From: Bacteroidota bacterium
GTDB taxonomy: Bacteria > Bacteroidota > Ignavibacteria > Ignavibacteriales > Ignavibacteriaceae
Length of the DNA: 64,000 nt
Reading direction: 5' to 3'
Assembly (NCBI GenBank): GCA_021824565.1
Contig: JAKAKL010000110.1
Location: 1-64,000 of the forward strand
Shown here: piece by piece, positions 53,158 through 63,732 of the stretch
Layout of the letters: every line of letters starts with the position of its first letter
How positions within the stretch are numbered: the stretch's first letter is position 1
Program-made: the position numbers and the translations under genes
The notes under the pieces: generated by a model
The model's database searches: none
Told to the model about the DNA's origin: nothing
What the model saw: only the letters and a program-made list of their open reading frames with translations

Positions 53158-54276
53158 ATGAAAATTTTATACTCTTGTCTTTCAAAAAGCTGGGGCGGCA
53201 TGGAGATGTTCACGCTTACGGCAGTTAAGCAGCTTTTAAAAAGAAATATTTCCGTCGAGCTATTGTGTATTGCCGAATCGAGAATTCACATTGAGGCAAA
53301 TAACATTGGGATAATAATTCATCCGGTAAAATTATCTGGCGTTCTTCATCCTTACAGCATATTAAGAACAGCAAGCATAATACGACGCAGCCGCTTCGAT
53401 TTGATTCATACGCAGGCATCAAAAGATTTATGGCTCCTCGTGCCTGCATTAAAAATATTAAGAAGTAAAATTCCACTTATAATGACCAAGCAGGTCGGAT
53501 CGTTTATAATTAAGAAAGATATTTTCCACAAATGGATTTACCATCGGCTTAATTATGCTTTGGCGATAAGCAATGTCATTAAAAAAAACCTTCTTGAAAC
53601 ATGTCCTTTGACTGAAAATAAAATCCTACTTCTTCACAATGGCGTAGACACAGAAAAATTTAATCCTTTAAGGAAAGATTTAAAAAATATCCGTCTTGAA
53701 TTTGGAATTGGTCAGAATGAAATAATAATTGGTATGCTTGCACGATTCAGTCCAGGCAAAGGTCACGAAGAATTTTTATATGCGGCAAAAGGATTAAACA
53801 AAAATTTTTCCAACTTGAAATTTATGGTTGTCGGAGAAGCAAGCCGCGGAGAAAACGATTATGCTGAATCAATTAAAAAGCTTTCGGCAGATTTAAGTTT
53901 GCCGAACATAATTTTTACAGGATATCGTACAGACACTGCAGACGTGTTGAACGCAATGGATATTTTCGTTTTCCCTTCACACAACGAAGCTTTCGGAATT
54001 TCGCTGGCTGAAGCCATGTCAATGGGCAAACCGTCGGTGTGCGCCGATGCCGACGGCGTTCTAGACATTGCTGTAGAGGGAGGTACTTCCTTTTTATTTA
54101 AAAATAAAAATTCCGCCGATCTTTCTGAGAAAATCGAAAAATTAATTGTTTCTACAGATGAGCGCCGAAGGCTTGGAGAAGCTGCAAGAAAAAGAGCGAT
54201 TGAAAAATTCGATCTGGAAAAATTAACAACAAAAGTTATCGAGATTTATGAATCGACACAAAGATCGGAAAAATAA
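53158..54276 (+). CDS. Glycosyltransferase family 4
   Basis: The 372-aa protein has the GT-B fold of GT4 enzymes: SKSWGGMEMFTL near the start, HNGVDTEKFNP (near 159), GMLARFSPGKGHEEFL (near 186) and the EX7E donor site HNEAFGISLAEAMSMGKPSV (near 280). It transfers a nucleotide-sugar-derived residue to an unknown acceptor. It follows SpoIID by 9 bp. Confidence 0.92.
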   Translation: MKILYSCLSKSWGGMEMFTLTAVKQLLKRNISVELLCIAESRIHIEANNIGIIIHPVKLSGVLHPYSILRTASIIRRSRFDLIHTQASKDLWLLVPALKILRSKIPLIMTKQVGSFIIKKDIFHKWIYHRLNYALAISNVIKKNLLETCPLTENKILLLHNGVDTEKFNPLRKDLKNIRLEFGIGQNEIIIGMLARFSPGKGHEEFLYAAKGLNKNFSNLKFMVVGEASRGENDYAESIKKLSADLSLPNIIFTGYRTDTADVLNAMDIFVFPSHNEAFGISLAEAMSMGKPSVCADADGVLDIAVEGGTSFLFKNKNSADLSEKIEKLIVSTDERRRLGEAARKRAIEKFDLEKLTTKVIEIYESTQRSEK

Positions 54277-54324
54277 ATTCGGTGGCAACTCGTTTGTGTT
54301 TATTCTTCAAAACGAAAGATATTT

Positions 54325-55794
54325 ATGTCAAAGGAAATAACTGTTTTCTTACCATATAACGAAGACGATTTTACACGAGTTTCGATAAAGAAATTTTCCC
54401 AGAGCAGACTTGTTGACAAAGTTTTCCTACTAAGTCCGGAGAAAGTTCAAAATAATTTTAAAGATGCTGAGATTATTTATTCAAACAATTTAAGCGGCGC
54501 AAGTACTATCCGGCTCTTAAGGGAAAAAACTAAAACAGAATTTATATTTCTACTTTTAAAAGATGTCATGTTGATGCAAGGACAGAATTGTTTAGAAAGA
54601 TTTTTGGAGATTGCACAAAATACCGAAGCAGGGCTTGTATACTCTGACTTTTACGAAAACCAGTCCGGTAAGCTTATCCCGCATCCGTTAATTGACTATC
54701 AATACGGAAGTCTACGCGATGACTTTGATTTCGGCAAAGCACTTTTTATCAGCACCGATATGCTTAAAAATTATGAACCTGATAAAGCCTTTAACGCTGC
54801 AGGTTTTTATGATTTAAGATTATTTATTTCTCGTTCAAGTTCTATTGTTAGAATTCCGGAATTTCTTTACACAGTCAGCGGTGCTCCGGGTAAAAACAAA
54901 AACGACGAACATTTCGATTATGTTGATCCGAAGAATCGCAGTGTTCAGAATGAAATGGAACAGGCTGCAACAAATCATCTAAAAAAAATCAATGCTTATC
55001 TTGAACCGAATTTTCAATTTGTATCTTTTGATGACTATTCTTTTTCCTTTGAAGCTTCCGTGATTATTCCGGTAAAAAACCGCGTAAAAACTATTGCAGA
55101 TGCCGTTAATTCCGTTCTTAATCAAAAAACAAATTTCAGTTTTAATCTGATAGTTATAGATAATCATTCAAACGATGGCACCTCGGATATATTAAAAAAT
55201 ATCTCACGGAAGGACGAAAGATTAATTCATTTAATTCCGGAACAGAATGATCTGGGCATTGGCGGCTGCTGGAACGAAGCTCTAAATCATAAAAACTGCG
55301 GAAGATTTTCAGTTCAGCTTGACAGCGACGATATCTATAAAGATGAAAAAACACTGCAGAAAATTATCGACACATTTAATAAAGAAAAATGTGCAATGGT
55401 AATCGGCAGTTATATTATTACGGATTTTAACTTGAATGAAATTCCTCCAGGACTTATAGATCATCGTGAATGGACAAAAAAAAACGGTCGAAATAATGCG
55501 CTTAGAATTAATGGACTCGGTGCGCCTCGCGCTTACTATACTCCGGTTCTGCGGCAGATAAGAGTTCCGAATGTAAGCTATGGCGAAGATTATGCAGTCG
55601 GGCTCGCAGTGTCAAGAAATTTTCTCATCGGAAGAATTTACGAACCCATTTATATATGCCGCAGATGGGATGGAAACAGTGATGCCTCTTTGTCGATTGA
55701 AAAACAAAATCTTAATAATATTTATAAAGACAGAATACGAACTTTTGAAATATTGGCCCGTCAAAAAATGAATTCATCAAAAAAGAACTTTTAA
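54325..55794 (+). CDS. Glycosyltransferase family 2 protein
   Basis: The 489-aa protein has an unusual N-terminal half (about 1-235), itself like a diverged GT2 domain, and a typical GT2 domain (about 245-420, [22 protein letters not shown] with QLDSDDIY as the DxD site). It transfers an unknown sugar to an unknown acceptor. It lies 48 bp after the GT4 gene and 16 bp before DUF4922. Confidence 0.9.
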   Translation: MSKEITVFLPYNEDDFTRVSIKKFSQSRLVDKVFLLSPEKVQNNFKDAEIIYSNNLSGASTIRLLREKTKTEFIFLLLKDVMLMQGQNCLERFLEIAQNTEAGLVYSDFYENQSGKLIPHPLIDYQYGSLRDDFDFGKALFISTDMLKNYEPDKAFNAAGFYDLRLFISRSSSIVRIPEFLYTVSGAPGKNKNDEHFDYVDPKNRSVQNEMEQAATNHLKKINAYLEPNFQFVSFDDYSFSFEASVIIPVKNRVKTIADAVNSVLNQKTNFSFNLIVIDNHSNDGTSDILKNISRKDERLIHLIPEQNDLGIGGCWNEALNHKNCGRFSVQLDSDDIYKDEKTLQKIIDTFNKEKCAMVIGSYIITDFNLNEIPPGLIDHREWTKKNGRNNALRINGLGAPRAYYTPVLRQIRVPNVSYGEDYAVGLAVSRNFLIGRIYEPIYICRRWDGNSDASLSIEKQNLNNIYKDRIRTFEILARQKMNSSKKNF

Positions 55795-55810
55795 ATTTTA
55801 AGAAATTAAA

Positions 55811-56830
55811 TTGACTAATAATTATCTTTTAAATAATCTCGCGGTAAAAAAATTCATTGTTGCTAACAATTGGTCCTCAGCAGTAAAATTTCTTTTGGAA
55901 GACCAAAAGAAAAATTGGAGTCAGCTTTCGCGTAATTATGAATCTTTAAACTCGGTCGAAGTTAAAGAATTTGAATTCGACAGTTTCAAATTAAGAGTAC
56001 AGTTTAATCCCGGGAGAATAACATCAACTTCAGCTGATGTAGATAACAAAACAATTAGAAATAGAGCTTGTTTCCTTTGCATAGAAAATCTTCCGGTTGA
56101 ACAAAAAGGATTATTGTATAAAAATAATTTTGTTATTCTTGCCAATCCGTATCCAATTTTTCCCGCGCATTTTACAATTGTAAAAACTGAACACACACCA
56201 CAGGAAATTTTAATTTCATTTAAATACTTGCTGTCACTGAGCAAAGATTTATCAAATGACTTTACTGTTTTTTATAATGGACCACAGTGCGGTGCGTCGG
56301 CTCCGGATCATCTTCATTTCCAGGCTGGAAATAGTTTTTTTCTTCCGCTCGAATCAGATTATAAAATTCTAATGCAGAGATATGGCGATGTAATTCTATC
56401 TGATAATAATACAAGTGTTTCGGCAGTTGACGACGGGCTTAGAAGGTTTATTACTTTTGAATCTGACAAAGAGGAAGAGGCAACAAGTTTATTTAAAACA
56501 TTATATCATCTGTACAAGAAAAGTTCCGAGGCGAAGGACGAGCCGAAGCTGAACATTCTTTCTTCCTATGAACAAGGAAAAGGCTGGCGGATAATTTTTT
56601 TCCTGCGGGAAAAACACAGACCGTCGCACTATTTTGCCGCTGGTGAAGATAGAATATTATTAAGTCCCGCAGCGGTTGATTATGGCGGTGTATGCATAAC
56701 TCCGATAAAAAAAGATTTCGATATGATAACTAAAAATATTTTGATTGAAATCTTTAACGAGGTTTCTTACGATAAAGACAAATTCAAATACCTTGTGAAA
56801 ATTTTAAAACAAAAATGTAAAGTTCAATAG
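55811..56830 (+). CDS. DUF4922 protein, HIT/GalT-like nucleotide phosphorylase fold
   Basis: The 339-aa protein matches DUF4922. It has NRACFLCIENLPVEQKG (near 76), NFVILANPYPIFPAHFTIV (near 103) and NGPQCGASAPDHLHFQAG (near 160). The last holds H-x-H-x-Q, as in the GalT/Apa2 branch of the HIT superfamily. It may be a nucleotidyltransferase or phosphorylase that makes a sugar nucleotide for the preceding glycosyltransferases. The start is a TTG with AAGAAATT upstream, so the exact N-terminus is uncertain. Confidence 0.84.
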   Translation: MTNNYLLNNLAVKKFIVANNWSSAVKFLLEDQKKNWSQLSRNYESLNSVEVKEFEFDSFKLRVQFNPGRITSTSADVDNKTIRNRACFLCIENLPVEQKGLLYKNNFVILANPYPIFPAHFTIVKTEHTPQEILISFKYLLSLSKDLSNDFTVFYNGPQCGASAPDHLHFQAGNSFFLPLESDYKILMQRYGDVILSDNNTSVSAVDDGLRRFITFESDKEEEATSLFKTLYHLYKKSSEAKDEPKLNILSSYEQGKGWRIIFFLREKHRPSHYFAAGEDRILLSPAAVDYGGVCITPIKKDFDMITKNILIEIFNEVSYDKDKFKYLVKILKQKCKVQ

Positions 56831-56832
56831 AA

Positions 56833-57987
56833 TTATTCTTTGCTCATCAAGTCGCTGATAAATTTCATGTTCTGTGATTCCGAGTTTGAAATAATAATTT
56901 TAATTATCGCAGTCAACGGAACGGAAAGCAGCATACCGATAACGCCCCAGATGTATCCCCAAATTAATACCGCCATCAAAATTAGAAGAGGATTTAAATT
57001 TAATCTCCTTCCAATCACATTTGTCTCAATGATATTAAAAAATAATGTTTGAACTCCGGCAAGAATCAGTGCGATTATAAATGCATATGTAAACGACTCA
57101 TATTGAAGTAAAGTCATAATTACCGGTAATATTAATGCTAGAGCCGAACCAATAGAAGGTATAAAATTCAATAGAAAAGCGAATAAGCCCCACATAACGG
57201 CAAAGTCAACGCCGAAAATATATAGTAAAATTGTAATGACTATACCGGCGGCAAGATTAATTGCAATCTTCAAAATTATGTACCGTTGAATTTGCTCTGT
57301 TATTGCTTTAAATGTTTGAGCAAGCTTTTCTTCTTTGTCGTTCCTCTCAATGTTAAGCTTATCCTGCAGCCACTGGCTGAAATCAGTGTTCGGCTCATCG
57401 GCTGAGATTTTATATTTCTTTTTTATTTCTTTTAATTCAGGTTTTACTTTCTTAAAGACATATCGTTTTTTAATAGCTTCGTAAATGGTATTATGCCCGG
57501 TTACAACGAATATGAAGAAAAAAAGAATAAAAAGAACATTGCCTAACAAAGTAAAGGTCGACGTGAAAATTCCGCCGGCTAAAATTTTATAATCAATCTT
57601 GGAGATCATCCTTTGTATTGAAAAGTGCCGGAAGAATGAGTCGCGTATTCCCAAAGATGCTGCCGCATTGCTTACAATTATATTAAGTTTGTCTGCGTAC
57701 GCGGGAGCCTGGTCGCCGAAAGAAATAAACGAGCCGATTATAAACGATGAAACGCCCCAGGTAATAAATCCAATTATAAAAATATCAATAAGTATAACGG
57801 CGAAAAGAGGAACCTTTTTTTCTTTTAGATAATCGTTTACCGGTGAAAAAACAAAAAATAAAAAGTATGCTATTACAAATGGAATAAAGATGTGGCTCAA
57901 TTCCTTTAGCGATAGAGCAATTATTACGATCCCAATTACTGTAACAAAAAATCGAACTGTACCATCGCTTTTAATTTTTATTGACAT
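56833..57987 (-). CDS. AI-2E family transporter (PerM-like)
   Basis: The 384-aa protein has about 8 membrane segments with the AI-2E/PerM pattern (FIPFVIAYFLFFVFSPVNDYL, then FLLNFIPSIGSALALILPVI). A longer-than-usual charged loop lies at about 170-225. The family includes Na+/H+ antiporters and autoinducer-2 exporters; the substrate is unknown. It converges with the DUF4922 gene. Confidence 0.87.
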   Translation of the reverse strand: MSIKIKSDGTVRFFVTVIGIVIIALSLKELSHIFIPFVIAYFLFFVFSPVNDYLKEKKVPLFAVILIDIFIIGFITWGVSSFIIGSFISFGDQAPAYADKLNIIVSNAAASLGIRDSFFRHFSIQRMISKIDYKILAGGIFTSTFTLLGNVLFILFFFIFVVTGHNTIYEAIKKRYVFKKVKPELKEIKKKYKISADEPNTDFSQWLQDKLNIERNDKEEKLAQTFKAITEQIQRYIILKIAINLAAGIVITILLYIFGVDFAVMWGLFAFLLNFIPSIGSALALILPVIMTLLQYESFTYAFIIALILAGVQTLFFNIIETNVIGRRLNLNPLLILMAVLIWGYIWGVIGMLLSVPLTAIIKIIISNSESQNMKFISDLMSKE

Positions 57988-58039
57988 ATAATTTTTAAAA
58001 TTATTTTTAACCGAATGAAATTCATAAAAACAATTTCAA

Positions 58040-59380
58040 CTATTTCAAGCCTGACGGCGTTTGAGGCGTTGATAATAGCATCTTAAAAAGAGACCATCTT
58101 TTAGCATTATTATTTCCGCCGTACTTCAAAATATAATTTTTGATCAGGTCTTCGCCTAAATTATAGTTTATCACATAGCTTCTGTATTTCTCGATGAATT
58201 TTAATCGCTGCTCTGCTCTTTCTTTAGACATCAAAGAATATTTCATCAGCCAGTTTATAGTTTCCTTATTATTCCATTTGCCGTCCAAAAAATTTCTTGC
58301 TGCTTCATTGCCGGAATAATTTAATTGTTTCGTAAGATTTAAAACCTCATAACATTTTTCAGCGCTGTTTGGATTTAAACCAGCCAGCGGGAAAAGTACC
58401 TTTTTCTCGAATTCAATTCTGGAGTTTCCCGGGAATATCATTTCTATTCCGAAGTTTGCCGTCCCTTCGGCAATTAAGGATTGCGGGCTAAACAAAGGAT
58501 AAACCGTAAATTCAGTCCATCCGTTTTTCTTTACTAAATTTTCTTCGAGCAAAGAATTATAAACATGATGACCCGGATAGCCTTCATGAGCCGCTAAATC
58601 TATTGCGCGATCGATATATATCGGCAAATCGGTATTGATCTGAATCTGGCTGAAATAATTTCCTTTATACCAATTATAGCCGCTCCAGGGTTTGTTTGTA
58701 ACGTATTCTATTTTAAAATTTTCATTCGCCGGAAGCTGAATAAAATCCAAAGTCCTCTTTTTACATTCCGCAATTGCCGCATTGAAAACAGTATCCAACT
58801 TTTCTTTTGGAATTACAAACGACTTCCTAAATTCTTCCAGCCGCGTTAGAACATCGCCTCGACCGGGTAAGATCTTTGCCAGCTCGACAATAATTTTTTG
58901 ATAATGTTCTTTAGAATATGAAGGCGCAACAGCATCATATAAAACCTTACTCTCTTCATCGAAAGAAAAAGTTCCGCCGCTTAGCATAAACAATTTTGCT
59001 TTAACTGCCAGAAGCTGCTTGTACAGAAATTTATAACGAAGCGTTTCCAAATCGGTAGCTTTATAATTTTTCAGCTCTTCTAAATTGTTCAAAAGAGAAT
59101 CTGTTTCGGCATTACAAAAATTCTTTAGAGCCGTGGTATCGCCGCTTGTTTCAAGCTTATCATGCGGCTGCCAGCCTTCTGGACCATAATATGCATCTAC
59201 ATAATCGCCGTCAAGTTCTCCGACTTTTAGTACTAATTTAACATATCTTTCGGCAACATTATTCATTTTAGATTCCAGCTCATTATTTAGTGAATCTTTT
59301 TTATTCGAGCATGAGACAAAAAGAAAAGAGACTATTAATAATAAATATGAATTTTTCCATAACAAAGCTTTTAATCTCAT
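58040..59380 (-). CDS. DUF885 family lipoprotein, putative zinc peptidase
   Basis: The 446-aa protein has a lipobox (LFVSCSNKK) and the DUF885 motif AAHEGYPGHHVYNSLLEENL (near 259), a variant HExxH zinc site, with TANFGIEMIF after it supplying a likely third ligand. It may be an exported carboxypeptidase. Its start overlaps the amylase stop by 4 bp (ATGA), so the two are co-translated. Confidence 0.85.
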   Translation of the reverse strand: MRLKALLWKNSYLLLIVSFLFVSCSNKKDSLNNELESKMNNVAERYVKLVLKVGELDGDYVDAYYGPEGWQPHDKLETSGDTTALKNFCNAETDSLLNNLEELKNYKATDLETLRYKFLYKQLLAVKAKLFMLSGGTFSFDEESKVLYDAVAPSYSKEHYQKIIVELAKILPGRGDVLTRLEEFRKSFVIPKEKLDTVFNAAIAECKKRTLDFIQLPANENFKIEYVTNKPWSGYNWYKGNYFSQIQINTDLPIYIDRAIDLAAHEGYPGHHVYNSLLEENLVKKNGWTEFTVYPLFSPQSLIAEGTANFGIEMIFPGNSRIEFEKKVLFPLAGLNPNSAEKCYEVLNLTKQLNYSGNEAARNFLDGKWNNKETINWLMKYSLMSKERAEQRLKFIEKYRSYVINYNLGEDLIKNYILKYGGNNNAKRWSLFKMLLSTPQTPSGLK

Positions 59381-61782
59381 TTCAATTCAAAAAATTTATA
59401 ACCTTCCGAAGGAATCGTTAAAATAAAACTATTGTTTTCGATCTTGTCTTCGCTTCCGTCAAATAAATTAACCGCTTTATTCAGCCTATAAATTGCGGGC
59501 AGTTTAATTGTTAAAGTCTTTTCAGAATCGCTTTTGTTCAGCGCCACTAAAACTCTTTGGTTCATGTCCGAGCGTAAATAAACAAAGCACGAAGTATCTA
59601 CGTCAAGCGTTTGAAAGTCGCCGTATCTTAACGCTGAATTATTTTTTCTAAGCGAAACAATTTTCCTTACATCAACAAGATTTTCTTTTTCCCAGTTAGA
59701 AAGCTGGCTGCCGAAGCGCATCATCCGGCGGTTATCCGGATCTGCCGCGCCGGTCATTCCGATTTCATCTCCATAATCAATGACAGGAATTCCCGGAATA
59801 GTTAAGAGATAGCTTAAGTACAGTCTTAATTTTTTATAACTTGATTTATGTTCAACAGCCGGCGGGTTTTTCCAGCCGAGTTCAGAAGCGTCTACATTCC
59901 CGCTTAGTGGAATTTCTCCGTCTGCGTATGCCATGAAACGAACCTTATCATGGCTGTCCATAATATTTCCCATCAAGTTGTTATTTCCGTATACAAGAAA
60001 AGATTTCTGAAGTTCGTTTGCGAGCGGAACAAACGAAGCATTTTCGTTTATGAATGTTGGAATAGCAACATCGTAAAGATTAAAATTAAACTGCGCGTTC
60101 AATTGACCGTTATTCACATACGAGCTTATTAGCTTGTAGCTGCCGAACGTTTCTCCTATTTGATATATATTTTTTTTCTCGGGAATTTCAATTTCCTTTT
60201 TCAATTTATAAGTAAGCAGTCTCCAGAAACTGTTCGGAATATGCTTGACTGCATCGTGGCGGAAGCCGTCGGCATTGGTTTCTTTGAGCCACCAGACAGC
60301 ATTATCGGTCATTGCCTCACGCGCCGCTTTTGAGCCGACATAATTAAATGTAGGCAGATAAACATCAAACCAGGTTGTTAATCTTTCTTCATCCCACAGT
60401 CTTAAATTTTTTCTTCCATCCGGAAGATATAAAGATCCGAACCAATCACGATGCTTTTTATAAATAGGATTATCAATAAAAACATGATGAGCTACGTAAT
60501 CAAATAAAACTTTTAATTTATGCTGATGAGCAATTTTAATTAATTTTTTAAGCAGTGCCATTGTTCCGAAATGTTCTTCTACTCTGTAAGAATGAAGCGG
60601 CCAGTAGCCGTGATAGCCGGTGTACAAACGATGCGGCGCCGGATATTCTCTGTAAGCGCTGTCGGGATTGTCAACAACAGGCGACAGCCACAACGTGTTC
60701 ACGCCAAGCGAATCAAAATATCCCGAATTAATTTTATCTATTATTCCCTGTAAATCTCCGCCCTGATAATTTGCTTTGTAAGATAAGTCCGGAACTTTAA
60801 CTGGCTTATCATTTGACGAATCCCCGTCAAAAAACCTATCGATCATTATTGAATAAATTATCTGATCCTGAAGAGTAACATTTTTTTCTTCGCCTGCAGG
60901 TTTGCCACTAATAAACCTAATTGTCTGGATGTTCGTTGCTTCTCCATCCTGATTTACCGCTATTCTTACAAAAGGATTTTCTTTCAGATCATGTTTTTTA
61001 ATTTCGACAGTAATTTCATTTCCATTAATATTTATCTCTTTGGAAGAAATTTTTTCGTTGTTAATAAGCGCAATTACATTTGAATTTTTCAAAGCTCCTT
61101 TTTGATGTTCTTTATCAAAATAAAATTTCAGCTTAATTGATTCTGCTAAAAATTTCTTTCCGACAATTTCAAGAAAATTTGTCCCGGTATGCCTTGGCGC
61201 GACCGTAACTACAGAGTTAAAATCACCTACTCCGCTCGGCGTTTTCTCCGGGTTCGCTGGATCAGCTATTTCCTTACCGTCGACGAAAAATTTATATTCA
61301 TATCTACCTGCTTCAAGAGGAATTGTAATTCTGTAAGTGCCGTCTTCTCCGAGTTTCATTGGAAGACTTTGTCTGTTCCAGCCGTTAAAAGTTCCGAATA
61401 AATTTACCTGCTTTACTTTTTCTTCAGGTTTATAACTAAAGCTGCAATGCTGGGTCATAATAACCTGCGCCGGAATTTCATAATCCTTTTTACCAAGCTT
61501 AAAATTTATTAAAGTCATTCCTTCAAAATTTTTATCCGGAGTTAAGCATAATATCTTTGAATTTTTATCAAACGAAATTTTAACAGAAGAATTCGTGGAA
61601 AAACTCAAATTATAATTCGTTGAATAAAACAGATCGCTTGCAAGCAATGAGTCGGTAACACCGGCTGTCAAGTTTACCGGCTGAATTAGATCCGTAATTT
61701 GCTGCGCATCTATCGAGTTGAATGAAAGTATAAGAATTAAGCTTAAGAAAGTAAGTCTAAACTTTTTGTAGAAGGAATGCAT
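59377..61782 (-). CDS. Exported GH13 alpha-amylase-family enzyme
   Basis: From the ATG at 61782 (GGAG nine bases upstream) the protein is about 801 aa. It has a signal peptide (HSFYKKFRLTFLSLILILS), a CBM48/E-set domain (about 125-195, LFGTFNGWNRQSLPMKL) and a GH13 TIM barrel. The barrel motifs are DYVAHH (D428), GFRHDAVKH (nucleophile D510), GETFG (acid/base E544) and MDSHDKV (D612). A C-terminal all-beta domain follows. It should hydrolyse alpha-glucans such as starch, glycogen or pullulan outside the inner membrane. An in-frame TTG 15 bases upstream is less likely as the start. Confidence 0.93.
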   Translation of the reverse strand: MHSFYKKFRLTFLSLILILSFNSIDAQQITDLIQPVNLTAGVTDSLLASDLFYSTNYNLSFSTNSSVKISFDKNSKILCLTPDKNFEGMTLINFKLGKKDYEIPAQVIMTQHCSFSYKPEEKVKQVNLFGTFNGWNRQSLPMKLGEDGTYRITIPLEAGRYEYKFFVDGKEIADPANPEKTPSGVGDFNSVVTVAPRHTGTNFLEIVGKKFLAESIKLKFYFDKEHQKGALKNSNVIALINNEKISSKEININGNEITVEIKKHDLKENPFVRIAVNQDGEATNIQTIRFISGKPAGEEKNVTLQDQIIYSIMIDRFFDGDSSNDKPVKVPDLSYKANYQGGDLQGIIDKINSGYFDSLGVNTLWLSPVVDNPDSAYREYPAPHRLYTGYHGYWPLHSYRVEEHFGTMALLKKLIKIAHQHKLKVLFDYVAHHVFIDNPIYKKHRDWFGSLYLPDGRKNLRLWDEERLTTWFDVYLPTFNYVGSKAAREAMTDNAVWWLKETNADGFRHDAVKHIPNSFWRLLTYKLKKEIEIPEKKNIYQIGETFGSYKLISSYVNNGQLNAQFNFNLYDVAIPTFINENASFVPLANELQKSFLVYGNNNLMGNIMDSHDKVRFMAYADGEIPLSGNVDASELGWKNPPAVEHKSSYKKLRLYLSYLLTIPGIPVIDYGDEIGMTGAADPDNRRMMRFGSQLSNWEKENLVDVRKIVSLRKNNSALRYGDFQTLDVDTSCFVYLRSDMNQRVLVALNKSDSEKTLTIKLPAIYRLNKAVNLFDGSEDKIENNSFILTIPSEGYKFFELK

Positions 61783-61830
61783 TTTAAGAGACTCCAAAAT
61801 AATTCTGAAATTTTTTCCTCTCTAATTTAA

Positions 61831-63621
61831 TTAATTATTCAAATAAACTTTGGGTTGGAGTTCATTTTTTTCAAAATTGATTTCGCGCTCTCCTATTTGC
61901 TGACGCCACATTGCGTAGTATAAACCTTTTTCTTCAAGTAGTTCCTGGTGCGTACCGGATTCAATAATAATTCCTTTTTCAAGAACATAAATTCTGTCAG
62001 CATGAAGGACGGTTGAAAGCCTGTGAGCAATTAAAATTGTTATTAAATCTTTTCCGCGCGAAACCTCTTGTATTGTTTTGCTGATTTCTTCTTCCGTCAA
62101 TGAATCAAGAGCTGAAGTTGCTTCATCAAAAACCAGCAGATTGGGCTTTCTAAGCAAAGCACGCGCAATTGAAAGTCTTTGCTTTTCTCCTCCTGAAACT
62201 TTAACTCCTCCTTCGCCAATCACTGTACTGATTCCTTTGTCGGCTCTTGCAAGCAGAGGCTGGCAGGCGGCTTTCATTAGAACGTCCATGCATTCTTCAT
62301 CGGTGGCATCAGGGTTTACGAACAATAAATTTTCTTTAATCGTTCCGGAAAATAATTGAGTATCCTGTGTAACAAAACCTATTCTTTCTCTTAGTTCGTC
62401 GAAGTCAATTTCTGAACCGGAAAAGTTGTTATAAAATATTTTCCCTTCCTGAGGCGTGTAAAGACCAACAAGCAGTTTTACTAACGTAGTTTTACCTGAG
62501 CCGGAAGGTCCGACAAAAGCTATCGTCTCTCCAGTTTCTACTTTAAAAGAAATGTCACTTAACGCATTTCGCGAAGCAGTTAAATGTTTAAAGCTTACGC
62601 CGTTAAAAAAAAGTGATTTGATATTTCCCAGCCTTGCAGGCAATTTTGGTTTCTTCTCTTTGGGAAGTTTTAAAATATTTTCAAAATTATTTAAGGATAC
62701 TTCTGCTTCGCGGTAAATATTTATTATGTCTCCGAGGCTTTGCAGAGGTCCGAAAATAAAAAATGAATAAAGGAATAAAGAGAAAAATTCTCCCACAGTT
62801 ATTTTTTGAATGAAGATTAAGTAGAGCATAAGAAAGGTAATGCTTGTCCGGATGAAATTAACTATCGTTCCTTGGATGAAGCTTAAACTTCTGATATATT
62901 TTACTTTTTTTAATTCAAGAAATAAAATCTTGTCGGTGGTAGAATTTAATCTTTCAATTTCCTGCTGACCTAAGCCGAGGCTTTTTATTAATTCTATATT
63001 GCGAAGAGATTCGGTTGTAGTACCGGCGAGCGCAGTTGTTTCGCTAACAATAATTTTCTGAATCTTTTTTATTTTTCTGCTTAATACAGAACTTACCACT
63101 CCGAGAATTGGTATTGATGAAAAGAATACCGGAGCTATCAGCCAGTAAACGCTGATTGAATAAACCGTAACAAAAATAACGCCGACCAATGAAGTAAAAA
63201 GAATATTTACAAGCGCAGAGATCAGTCTTTCTACATCCGTTCTTACCTTTTGAAGAACGCCTAAAGTTTCACCGCTTCTCTGATCTTCAAAAAGAGCATA
63301 TGGAAGTTCCAGCGAGTGCCTTATTCCGTCGCTGTATATTTGAGCACCTAAACGCTGCGTTATCACATTCACGTAATAATCTTGAAAATTTTTTGCCAGC
63401 CTTGAAACAAATGCGACGCCAACAGCACAGGCAAGAAGGAAACTAACTCCTTGAAAAAATTGCATGGTGGTGTAGCGGCTAAATTTTGTTGCATACTTGT
63501 CAATTACAATCCTAAATATATACGGATCAAGAAGTGAAAAAACCTGGTTAATCGCTGCAAGGACAAGAGCAAATATTATTAGCTTCCAATATTTTTTAAG
63601 ATATACTAAAAGCAGCTTCAT
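61831..63621 (-). CDS. ABC exporter (MsbA-like half transporter)
   Basis: The 596-aa protein has a six-helix membrane domain (about 15-300) and an ATPase domain with Walker A VGPSGSGKTT, signature VSGGEKQRLSIARAL and Walker B LLVFDEATSALD. It is a homodimer-forming lipid or drug exporter. The substrate is unknown, and nothing nearby points to one. Confidence 0.92.
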   Translation of the reverse strand: MKLLLVYLKKYWKLIIFALVLAAINQVFSLLDPYIFRIVIDKYATKFSRYTTMQFFQGVSFLLACAVGVAFVSRLAKNFQDYYVNVITQRLGAQIYSDGIRHSLELPYALFEDQRSGETLGVLQKVRTDVERLISALVNILFTSLVGVIFVTVYSISVYWLIAPVFFSSIPILGVVSSVLSRKIKKIQKIIVSETTALAGTTTESLRNIELIKSLGLGQQEIERLNSTTDKILFLELKKVKYIRSLSFIQGTIVNFIRTSITFLMLYLIFIQKITVGEFFSLFLYSFFIFGPLQSLGDIINIYREAEVSLNNFENILKLPKEKKPKLPARLGNIKSLFFNGVSFKHLTASRNALSDISFKVETGETIAFVGPSGSGKTTLVKLLVGLYTPQEGKIFYNNFSGSEIDFDELRERIGFVTQDTQLFSGTIKENLLFVNPDATDEECMDVLMKAACQPLLARADKGISTVIGEGGVKVSGGEKQRLSIARALLRKPNLLVFDEATSALDSLTEEEISKTIQEVSRGKDLITILIAHRLSTVLHADRIYVLEKGIIIESGTHQELLEEKGLYYAMWRQQIGEREINFEKNELQPKVYLNN

Positions 63622-63693
63622 GCCAATAAAAAAAATAAATTACACCGGAATAAATAAAAAAGATGAGGAAGAAGATTTATGCTGGAACACAAA

Positions 63694-63717
63694 GAAGCCC
63701 GTCTAATAACGGGCTTC
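63694..63717 (-). terminator. Hairpin terminator of the HU-family gene
   Basis: GAAGCCCGT (63694-63702) and ACGGGCTTC (63709-63717) form a perfect 9-bp stem with a 6-base loop. It lies 16 bp beyond the stop of the HU gene on the minus strand, followed there by TTTGTG, a short U-rich tail. Confidence 0.6.
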
Positions 63718-63732
63718 ACGAAATTAGGCTTA

